A stretch of 11,493 nucleotides of DNA, from assembly GCA_027576995.1 (NCBI GenBank), contig JANBQC010000764.1:1-11493 (forward strand). The letters are read 5' to 3'. The number at the start of each line of letters is the position of its first letter. Position 1 is the first letter of the stretch. Under the pieces are notes generated by a model. It saw only the letters and a list, made by a program, of their open reading frames with translations. It searched no databases and was not told the DNA's origin. Positions 1 through 7,957 of the stretch are shown in pieces. The position numbers and the translations under genes were made by a program. Origin of the DNA: Dimargaris cristalligena. Taxonomy: Eukaryota; Kickxellomycota; Dimargaritomycetes; Dimargaritales; Dimargaritaceae.

Positions 1-5
1 ACCAT

Positions 6-49
6 ACTCGTCAGGGGCAGGGGCAGGGGCTCATTCACTCGTCAGGGGC
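6..49. repeat. Short GC-rich direct and tandem repeats
   Basis: The 13-mer ACTCGTCAGGGGC occurs at 6-18 and again at 37-49, and the hexamer AGGGGC is repeated three times in tandem at 13-30. The stretch contains CpG, unlike the transposon block that starts after position 202. It may be ordinary flanking DNA or the edge of another repeat; nothing shows a function. Confidence 0.8.
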
Positions 50-100
50 GTACTTCCGATAAGTGCGAAAAATAGATTAAAAATAAAAGTAAGTAAAAAA

Positions 101-118
101 TGTGGTAAGTTTACCACA
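101..118. repeat. Perfect 8-bp inverted repeat
   Basis: TGTGGTAA at 101-108 is followed by GT and then its exact reverse complement TTACCACA at 111-118. It lies after an A-rich stretch (67-100) and just before the recognisable retroelement remnant. It could form a hairpin or be a symmetric protein site, but its position near a transposon edge makes a transposon-derived origin equally likely. Confidence 0.75.
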
Positions 119-193
119 GATGCCACCCACAGTGGGCCCAGAGCCAGTCACCTGGGAGCTGAAACAGTACTACACTGCCTCTATTAAACCATC

Positions 194-1110
194 TACTGGC
201 CGTCCATAGACAAAGACATTAAGGAGCATGTACACAGCTGCAAAACCTGCCAATACCACCAACAGGCCCCTCAGCCCCCAGCCCAGCTTGTCACCCCCCC
301 TCACCAGCCCCTTGGACCACCTCAGGATTGACATCATTGGCCTTTCATGCATACTGTGCCCCATATTACTGCCCAAGCCATCATCCAGTTCCTCATCAAA
401 GATGTCATCAATGTACATGGTTGCCCTCAGATCCTCATCTCTGACTGCAGTAACCAAATTACTACTAGTATCCTCTGGAAAACTATGCAACTCTTAGGGG
501 TAGACCACCAAATGGCCATCCCCTACCACCCCCAGAGTAATGGAGCCATGGAATGCCTCAATGGAACCCTCAAACACATAATCACTAAACATTCCTCTGG
601 TGATGACCCCCAATGGGATCAACACCTCACCCTCCACCTATTTGCCTATCACATGGCCCATGTTTGCATAATCACCAACAAACCCTTCTTCTTGATGTAT
701 GGCTATGATCTATGCATGTCCATTAATGTTGCCCTGAATACTAAACCCAATACTCTGCAAGCCTCCACTGGCTCTGCCTATACTGATGAGTTATGCAATA
801 GACTCAGTGAAGCCTACCAACATGTCTGCCACAAGCTGGGTCCCAATCCTACTAACCTTATGCAATACTGGATTGGTGATTGTGTCTCAGTCCAAGTCCC
901 ACATGGACCCCTGTCCTTGCAGGCCCCATTTGAAGGACCTGTCTCCATAGAAGGCATCTATGGTAGTAACATCTATACCATCACTCCTGCAGCACATAAC
1001 AAATATTGCCAATAAGAATGAGTCTCCAGTGACTAGACCATTCCATTCATTAAAGGCCTTGAGGATAAGGCTCTAGTAGGAGAGGGTGATTTCAGCCCTC
1101 CTAATCTGAC
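194..1110 (+). pseudogene. Ty3/gypsy-type integrase, broken 3' end of pol
   Basis: This is the C-terminal part of a retrotransposon pol polyprotein, whose integrase would insert element cDNA into the genome. Reading starts at YWPSIDKDIKEHVHSC (from 194), the end of the H2C2 zinc-binding domain, with its C-x2-C at 239-250. The His half is lost behind an in-frame TAA at 185-187. A one-base frame change near 310 moves LDHLRIDIIG, which carries the first catalytic Asp (330-332), into another frame. A deletion near 345 then removes roughly 20 residues and returns to the first frame. The long open part (347-1012) has the second Asp at 443-445 and the Glu at 551-553, exactly D-x35-E, with YHPQSNG between them. 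Stops follow from 1013, but a polyprotein-like tail (GLEDKALVGEGDFSPPNL) can be read up to the LTR. Family assignment is firm; the copy is inactive. Confidence 0.88.
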
Positions 1111-1368
1111 CTAATATGGACTTAATGATTGTCTACCCTTGTTAGGCCTTATAGTACTATATTAACCCTCCTATGGTCACCCCCAGTACTATGGGATCAT
1201 CATTTATTATATAACCCTTCTCCTTCCAGCCCCCAATACTTTGCACAAAACACTCAACCTGCTAATCTAAAGACTCTTCTAGATATGAAGCCCATCTGGT
1301 CAGTCTATTTATCTATACTATAGTCTAGTAGTATCTCCCCTTGGGACCTCCCTCTGGAGTTGTCCCCA

Positions 1369-1378
1369 CATATATATA
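1369..1378 (+). promoter_or_regulatory. TATA box within the LTR
   Basis: CCCCACATATATATAAC lies about 285 nt into the LTR, and the CCCCACATATATA core is conserved in the second LTR copy at the window end. Position and conservation fit the U3 promoter of the retroelement. Confidence 0.55.
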
Positions 1379-1439
1379 ACTGGGCCCCATTGGGACCAGT
1401 TAGATTCTTTAGTTTATTATTACCCCCTGGTTTATCCCT

Positions 1440-1445
1440 AATAAA
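1440..1445 (+). terminator. AATAAA poly(A) signal of the LTR
   Basis: AATAAA sits about 70 nt after the LTR TATA box, where an R-region polyadenylation signal is expected. It has not been tested for use; the motif is common in AT-rich DNA. Confidence 0.45.
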
Positions 1446-1865
1446 CCCTATATATACTCACTACCCTTGTACTGACTAGTAAGTGTGCTGCTGCATATCC
1501 CTTGCCTATACCTGCATTTTGTAGCCTTAATTAGTTAGTACCATATCCATACCTAATACTAGTGACCTGTTTGGCTGAGCCTAGGCCCCACCTACCATTA
1601 GAAGCCTATCCTTGGGACTCTTGATGGACTAAGAGTGGTTAATCCAGGTGATATAGTTGTTATTTCCCCCCTCAAAGAGTAAGGATAAAGGATGGTGTGG
1701 TGTAAAATTAATGGTATGGGTATTTTCAAAATATGACTTACTAGATGTGTAGTAAGACCAACTGCTGCAGTCCATTCATTTATTTTGGAATTCTGGCAGT
1801 CTTACTCATCAATGGAATATTAAAGGGGTATAGATGTGATATAGTCCCTGAAACTTTGCTGACTG

Positions 1866-2392
1866 CGGCATTTCTTTAAAAAAAAATCCTCCGTGTTCCC
1901 TAAATCCCACCTGCCTAAAGTCGTGTTTTGGAAAATAAGGAGCTGCTGAGTCCGTAGAATATCCATGTTTAATCGTAAAGTGTACAGCTTTTTTGTTGGC
2001 CAGCGTCCATGAATCTGTTTCCCCTGGCGGGCTATTCCCAATCAGGATCCGGAGGTTATCAAAAAAGGAAATTAATGGAGAACGGTGGAGTGAAAAAATA
2101 ATTCATGGCATGTAACCAACACTGTTTCATAGTTGACGAATGAGTTGGTCATAGCTACATGGTATATACTGACCCCTTGTGCCACCATCCTATTCTGACA
2201 ACCAAATATGTGACGTCGCGGATACTTCAAGGAGATTCAGGCGCCGAGTTAGGCAATTTAGTATGGTATCAAAGGGGCTCATGAATATTACCCATTACTG
2301 GGAACCCGTAACAGTGGGTCACAACTGACGATCTTTCCACTGAAACGTATTATCAGGCCCAACCACACAAAAAAAAATGGAGAAAGAGAATT
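1866..2392. other. Intergenic, no gene recognised
   Basis: CpG reappears at 1865-1866. Open stretches in all six frames are short and match no family I know. The only structure seen is the 14-mer GTTTCCCCTGGCGG at 2017-2030, which recurs at 2398-2411. Confidence 0.6.
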
Positions 2393-3121
2393 AACCGGTT
2401 TCCCCTGGCGGTCTGGCCGGTATTAGTATATCTCATTCTCTCACCCTCTCTCTTAAGTGATACTAACGGCCGCTTGGGCCAACCTGTCATGCACTCAACG
2501 CAGGGGTTTTCCAATGGAGAGAACGTGTATAGTATAAAAAAGAAATTAGAGGGGATACGGAGGGACAAAATCCCGCCGGTGACCTGGACTTGCAGAACGA
2601 ATGGGTTAGGTCTAGTGAAAGAAAGTACAGTAAGTCGCTGTGCTGTTTTGAGGGGTGGGACTGGCTGAGAACGTTAGACCTGTGTACTTACTTTACCTTG
2701 GCGACAGCGAGGGAGAGAGAGGGGGGGGTACAGGGGATGGGTCTGCCTACTCCTACCAGCGGAACCAATCCAACGATACAAGTAATAGAACCGGTTAGAT
2801 CAACGGATGGCTGCTTTCATTAGACCCCGTGCTGGTTTGTACCTGATTACAAGTTAGTTGTTCTGAGGTAGAAAGGGTATACCTGGTTGGATGGTTTAAT
2901 GAGATAAACGGAACAAACAGCGCAACCTGTTTCATCGGCAATTTTTTAAGATTTCATCTACGCACAGTTACTGGTTGGTCGAGAGAGGGGTCGATTCGCC
3001 GGTCTACCGGAGGTTTTCCTCTACGTATCAGATCAGTTCAATATAGAATCGGGACTTATTTACGAAATAGCATGGGCATGGTATAGTTCTGTGAACAATA
3101 GGGAGGTAGGGAATAACCGGT
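2393..3121. promoter_or_regulatory. Cluster of Grainyhead-type binding motifs
   Basis: The palindrome AACCGGTT, the optimal Grainyhead site, occurs exactly at 2393-2400 and 2789-2796. Further matches to WCHGGTT on either strand are AACCTGT at 2481-2487, AACCTGTTT at 2924-2932, ACTGGTT at 2970-2976 and AACCGGT at 3115-3121. That makes six loci in 729 bp, against about 0.5 expected for equal base frequencies. The Grainyhead-like gene lies about 4.4-5 kb downstream on the + strand. Function is inferred only from motif density, and the cluster was noticed after the gene was identified. Confidence 0.35.
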
Positions 3122-3603
3122 GGGCCAAGTTACATTCACTGCATCAAATTCAGGCAAATCAGTAAGCCTCCCCCCTAGTCATTCTGATTGTCGGCGTTGC
3201 ATACGAACTCTGTAGTAGAAGGTAAGGTGTGTCCAGCTACTTTTTTTTTACTGGGCCGTGTCCACTCCGTTCCCAACTGCCAATCAAACTCCAGGGGTGG
3301 AGAGGCGTGTCACGGTTAGTTTTTGGGGGTGGTTGACGACAGCATTTTTCTCTCTCTTCCCCCCATACACTGTGTGTGTACCAGCGCGATCCAGGTAAAA
3401 TTGGCGCCACTAATCATCAGGCTATACATGTAGACCGATCATTGGATCCCAACCATTACATGAGCTGCACCGCGTATGTAGTATGGACCTAATATCACCT
3501 GCGCCTGAAATCGGACCAAATCCCATGCTAAGGGTGTGCGACTGGCGCCATTGACGTCAACTCAATTGTCGTTGACACAACCCGATCTGGGATCTACTCT
3601 TAG
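3122..3603. other. Intergenic, one CRE-like octamer
   Basis: No coding region recognised. TGACGTCA, a perfect CRE/ATF palindrome, is at 3552-3559. A single such octamer is weak evidence for a regulatory element. Confidence 0.4.
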
Positions 3604-4071
3604 ATATTCAAATCCCTGTTCAGGTACATTCGGAATCGGGTTGAGGCGCACCCTTCATTTAACAAGTGAACGGGTGACGCACTACCAAGGGAGTGGGGGT
3701 TTGGCAGAACGCCTTCATTCCTCCCCCCCGGAGCCTAATATTATGATGCTACACCCCTTCTTTGGCTTAATTCATACTCTCCACATTTGGTCCATGTCTA
3801 TCTAAGGACCGTATGCATGTACAGATGCGTGCGTGACCTTCTACTTCGAGGTTCTAACTGTAGAGTCCTGGTGCCGGTTCACAGTGCTCTGGTCACCACC
3901 TGTCACACCGGACATGCAGGTTTTGGCAGTGGCACTGTTGTTGAGCTTGCGACCATGTTGGATTGGTTTCATTGGCCTCTTTCCAATCGGCCAGGTTTAT
4001 CAGATACACGGAGGGTCAGCCCCCTCTCTTTCTCTCCGCCACCCCGATCTTGCAAGGGTCGTTTGAAATAG
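3604..4071 (+). pseudogene. Possible second Ty3/gypsy pol remnant (RNase H tail and integrase zinc finger)
   Basis: One frame, interrupted by stops at 3601, 3667 and about 3733, carries two motifs in the order expected for Ty3/gypsy pol. First, SLFRYIRNRVEAHPSFNK, a stop, then TGDALPR (3613-3690). This resembles the end of RNase H, where LF-x-(Y/F)-HPG-x-N and ADALSR are typical. About 50 codons later, DLLLRG, then RVLVPV, then CHTGHAG (3901-3921), then WFHWPL (3964-3981). This follows the H2C2 integrase zinc-finger pattern (VP, H...GH.G, T, WP). The Cys pair and the catalytic core cannot be found after it. Unlike the element at the left end, this stretch is rich in CpG. The match is by eye and degenerate, so chance resemblance remains possible. 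Confidence 0.35.
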
Positions 4072-4880
4072 GGTTGGGAAACCAGATGAATTGCGGGTTT
4101 ATAGCGCGACTGTATATGAAAAGGGAAAGGGGAGCCACTAGCCTATTGCCGAAGGCTTGGCTTGGAGGGACAATGGGTCGTGCGATTTTCTGAATGTACG
4201 GCGAACGGTACCACTTTCTATGTATATATTTATATGGTAGGTCCCCGTACTGTCCGGATAGGCCAGCTTTAGCCGTGGGGGTTTACCCAATTGCTATTTC
4301 CTCTCCATCTGCAGCGGAGTGCAGAGAAGGGGAGCTGACTGGGCCCCGCCACCCCTTCCCTCTATATGTCCGAAAATGGGTGTAACACCGAGGCCACAGG
4401 TCTCCCTGGAGCCTGACTCTAGCTATATACCGGGACTTCTCCTTTTATTATCAACCGACGTGATCTCTGGTTCACTCGTTTTAGCATTGGGGCCGTGGTA
4501 GCAGTGCGGGACCGCCTATTGCTGCCGTTCCCACTGGTAATCAATACCTCCCAACTACTCAGTTATATTATAGCCCGGTGAGTCTTAGCCGGCCGTTTAA
4601 TCTAGGCCGCACTCCACCAGCTTCCGTCGAAACACCACTTGCTGACCATCTACAGCGCTATTCTACTCCGCTCGCAAAGCTCACTGCTGCCACTATTATC
4701 TCGCTGGTGACCATCCGTCGATAAGCGGGGGGAGGGTATACGCTGGCCTACCGAATGTATTCGTCTGGCTCAGGTTAGGTCCATTTTCGGCCGTTGGTTT
4801 TCGGGGGACCTTTCGGACATAGTGACGAAGCCCAATGACCAGCTCATCCGCCAAGTCAGTGGCTGATATTATACTGTGCC
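4072..4880. other. Intergenic, no gene recognised
   Basis: Several open stretches without ATG exist, the longest at 4485-4721 after a TTTTAG. Runs of that length are expected many times by chance in a window this size. No integrase core or other domain was found. Confidence 0.5.
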
Positions 4881-4889
4881 CGTTGGGTC

Positions 4890-5780
4890 AACGCGGCTTC
4901 TCTCCTCCTTCTTCCCCCCTCTCTGGACTTCCATATTTGCAAGTCGCTGAATGTTTCCCTATACTTCTGCACGTACCATCTACCCATACCGGTTATGACC
5001 CCCTTAAGACTACCCCTCACTTCAGCGTGGTCTTTCACACTGGTACACTCTCTTTCTTTCCCTTTTCCCTCTTTCTTTCTTCCCCTCCCCCTCTTAGCGC
5101 CCTCTTATTGATTACTTGCTGGATTTATACGGCGACTGTGCCCAGGACGTGCTGAACCCAACTTCGGCTTCACGTTGAAGTGTCGGGTATTGCCCTTAAC
5201 CAAATCCACACTGTCACTGAGGCATGTCTGTCGAACGTTCTCTCCACTATTACCCCGACCATTGATATCATCCCAGGTTATAGCTGCTCTTCCCTTGTGC
5301 CTCGTCCTATTTTATCCACCATCCTCTTTTACTTCTTCTCTCACCTTACCTTATTACCTAAATTATTCCTACTATTTCCTTCTCCTCTTTCCTTCTCCCC
5401 TTTCCGATAAAATCGTTGGGTACTATTTTGACAGTTACCTACGTCAGTCTAAATCACGCTCTTCCTTTAGAGAATCGGTTGCTTCGTTTTCTCCGAACCT
5501 GACAATAGGGTTTCCTTATAAAGTCCCGCACGGCTGGTTTTTCTTCTCCGCCTCTATGTCTATCCGCCTCCATTGGAAGCAGCTGTTCTATTTCCCCGCC
5601 CCCCCGTAACCCTTCACCTGTCCCTCTCTAAGTTCAATACAGTCTTTTTCCTTCTTCCCCAATTTCTCTTTTTGTGCCTTTGCCCTCCGATAGTTCATAC
5701 CCCTTCTTTCACCCTCCACCTTTTTGGACCGCCACTCTATTCCCGCCACCGTACATTGCATATATTCCCTCTCCACCTAC
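4890..5780 (+). other. Strongly pyrimidine-biased kilobase
   Basis: The + strand is dominated by C and T: lines such as 5281-5340 and 5341-5400 have only 10-11 purines in 60. Because stop codons need purines, this bias alone explains the long + strand open frames here (for example 5175-5609). Their translations are S/L/P/F-rich and match no family. The bias could reflect long polypyrimidine intron tracts of an unrecognised gene, or a low-complexity expansion. Confidence 0.75.
5048..5095 (+). repeat. 48-nt uninterrupted homopyrimidine tract
   Basis: From 5048 to 5095 every base is C or T, ending immediately before AG (5096-5097). It could act as a very strong 3' splice-site tract or adopt a triplex (H-DNA) structure. 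A second pure pyrimidine run is at 5375-5405. Confidence 0.9.
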
Positions 5781-5799
5781 GTAACTGTCTTGGCAACCT

Positions 5800-7430
5800 C
5801 GTTAACTGCAACATTCTCCGCACATTTTTTGATATTGAAACCCTGCTTATTTGGCGTATCTAATCGATATTATTAGGAACGGTGGGGGGTTTTTTTTTTG
5901 GAATTGGTTGCTCGAAATATTGCCAGTTCGGTCAATTTTTCCCACCGGCCCAGTGTTACATAGTTTATCCGTTCAGTTGGCTTTGGCCTGGGTAGTTAGT
6001 TCAGTTCTTTCTCTCGTTTATAAGTCTTTCAACTATACCCCAAGTGCCTCGGGTATATTTTTTTTATCGAATGCTGTAGAGAAGACCACTATTCAGCGGT
6101 TTAGTCGATACCTACCTTACACCTTTATATCGGCATTTACTTGGTTGATATCTCAACGGGAAATAATTGCTTGGTAACCATTATTCCGGAATATTGTATG
6201 GAATGCCTCATACTCTGAGCCAAACATGCTTTGACACCATGGCGGGCCCTTATAATCCAAAGTAAGTTGGTTATTTTTGTTCGACGAAAACTGCGAGTCG
6301 GCGTGGCTATTGTCGAGGTGAAGTTCGCGGACGTCGCCTGCCGCAAATCCGCCTCAGCATTTGAAATATGAACCTCCATCACTCCACTAACCCCTATAAC
6401 ACTCATTGGATGTATTTCTGGGTCCGGTAGCCAATCGCTTCCTTTTTCTTATGAGTCAGTTTCTGGTCTGAACGTCTATAGCAACGATTCGTACCAGCAA
6501 TCTGTTCCGAATCTACGGCTCCAGTAAGTAACTTTGAGAGTTCGGGGGATGTTCAAATGTTGATGAAATACCAGTCAAATCTCCATGAAAACTAATATAC
6601 ACTATAGCTCAGGATATGACAGCCGAGGTGCAATGCTGCTACTATCTGTGGCCCGGATAATGTTACGGCATCTACTGAACTATCCCACTGATTACTAGAA
6701 GCACAGGCCAATGAATTGGGGAAAGGGGAACCAATGGCTCACTATCGCAGCATTAAATCGAGATCCCGATCGGATAGTAAACTCGGGATTACTATTAATG
6801 GGCATAATATTAATCGCATGGCGTGTGCACACATAATAGAGGGGCGGGGATTGCTGGCGCTTTCAGGGTCGAGTGGGGGGGGTGCAGAGGGACTAGACTG
6901 AAAAAGGGAAAAACAATCAATCGAGGAAAAGAGGGCATTCATACCACCTACCGCTTTAAACTTATTAAAGCGCAATTTGGTAACACCGAATTTAACCTTC
7001 ACTCCATTCACTCCCACCCCAATCACCCAGGCCGGACAGTTGCCCAATTAGGCGATTTCCCGAGGCCTGACCATCGACATCGAGTTTAACTTATTCCCCG
7101 AATGTCTAATGTCCCCAAAGGGTGTGGGCAGCTTTGCCGATGCCAGGTCTTCATCGATCGGGGTTTTGTGTGATAAACTCGATGATGATGGTAGTCTCCC
7201 CCTTTCTCCTTTTCTCCCAGTGCATCCATCCACTCAAAAAAAAAATCCCATGCACCTCGGGCGCCAATCCGACACTAAACAATGTACTTTACAGTCTGCA
7301 TCCAACTATTTTTTTTGGCATGTCTATAGTTAGTACCCTCCTCTATTAAGGTACTCTTTCTAATTGCATGGCCTTCGCTTTTCCTGAATTTGTTCTGATG
7401 TATTCCCCTTTACTGTTCTATTGATTGTGA
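5800..7430. other. Region upstream of the Grainyhead-like gene, no confident exon
   Basis: No domain was recognised. Two + strand segments in one frame have T/P/N-rich, disordered-looking translations that could be 5' exons of the downstream gene: 6902-7049 (for example LVTPNLTFTPFTPTP) and 7053-7190, separated by a TAG that follows CCCAAT. A good donor, GTAAGTAA, lies at 6523-6530. None can be joined in phase to the first confident exon with assurance. ORFs at 5851-6177 and on the - strand at 6137-6406 are no longer than chance allows. Confidence 0.4.
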
Positions 7431-7465
7431 CTATGGCGCCCCCTCTTTATTCTACCCCACCATAG

Positions 7466-7957
7466 GCCGGCCCAACCATTAGCACGGGAATCCCATCCCA
7501 CCCATCACGGCTCGATGATCCTCGCCGAGCCAGGCGAGCCTCAGTTTCTGGGCCCTCCCAACGCCACACCGCCCACCCCATTTTCCCGACTGGTTAACCC
7601 CGAATTCCCCGTCAGTGGTCTGGCTAGCGTTCAGCAGCAACTTGATCAGGTCTCGAGCTACGTACGTCATGGCGATTCCACCAATTCCTATTTTTCGGCC
7701 TACCACTCCCAATTAGCCAATATTCCCCAACCGCACCCGCCAGCCATCTCCCACGCCAGTGCCTTTACCGCCGATAATCCTGGCACATCACAGCCCAATT
7801 CCAGTCCCTACCACCAATCGATGCTTCAGTCACCCTCCCACTCTGTTTCCTTTCTGGAACAAACATCGCCATCTATGGATGGCTTCCACTCTGGCTCGAC
7901 CCTTTTGGGGAAGGGGATGGCAGTTTCCACCCTAGCTCATGTTAGTTTCCCAGACTA
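7466..7957 (+). other. Exon 1 of the recognised part (likely an internal exon)
   Basis: The left edge is set at CCCCACCATAG (AG at 7464-7465), preceded by a C/T-rich stretch. The first in-frame stop upstream is TGA at 7428-7430. The exon ends before GTAAGT (7958), two bases into a codon. It encodes the low-complexity N-terminal arm, including TPPTPFSRL, and the first residues before the DNA-binding domain. If 7466 is right, the start codon lies in an unseen upstream exon. Confidence 0.6.

Larger units (their letters stand above)
1087..1811 (+). mobile_element. 3' LTR of the Ty3/gypsy remnant (right edge uncertain)
   Basis: The LTR follows the pol tail directly and begins TGAT after a purine-rich AGGAGAGGG stretch that fits a polypurine tract. 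A diverged copy in the same orientation lies at 11184-11493. Alignable blocks include CTTATAGTACTATATTAACC at 1148 against 11241, and a 37-nt block ending at 1377 against 11493 with one mismatch. A TATA box (about 1370) and an AATAAA (1440) are spaced as in a U3-R-U5 LTR. The right edge at 1811 is a guess from TCATCA pairing with TGAT; it could instead end earlier, around 1650. The 5' LTR of this element lies outside the window, so target duplications cannot be checked. Confidence 0.72.
203..1865. other. Block with no CpG dinucleotide (1.66 kb)
   Basis: Reading every line, I find no CG between the one at 201-202 and the one at 1865-1866. G+C is not unusually low, so about one CG per 20 bases would be expected. 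The block covers the integrase remnant, the LTR and about 50-200 bp beyond, so its ends may mark the transposon's true limits. The pattern is what CpG methylation followed by deamination, or a CpG-directed repeat-mutation process, leaves behind. Confidence 0.92.

Noticed and set aside
170..490. 106-residue - strand ORF at the left end
   Set aside because: It is the antisense shadow of the integrase remnant; the + strand carries the recognisable C-x2-C and catalytic Asp motifs.
2980..3010. GGGTCGATTCGCC, resembling a tRNA B-box
   Set aside because: No matching A-box, acceptor stem or anticodon arm could be folded around it.
3310..3375. VVDDSIFLS reading near 3330-3360, resembling the reverse transcriptase YxDD box
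   Set aside because: Too close to the putative RNase H end (about 115 codons instead of nearly 300), and no other RT motif is present.
4485..5172. Apparent multi-exon gene: open segment 4485-4706, then 4774-4854, then 5098-5172, joining in phase with GT/AG borders
   Set aside because: Open runs of this length are expected about 20 or more times by chance in a window this size, GT/AG pairs are easy to find, the chain ends at a stop without a good donor, and no domain was recognised.
5175..5609. 144-residue + strand ORF rich in Ser, Leu, Pro and Phe
   Set aside because: It lies in the pyrimidine-rich strand where stop codons are rare. Its composition follows the base bias and no domain or conserved motif is visible.
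5851..6177. 108-residue ORF with hydrophobic stretches that look like a membrane protein
   Set aside because: It starts at a non-ATG codon, its hydrophobicity comes from T-rich DNA (including a T run encoding Phe), and its length is within chance.
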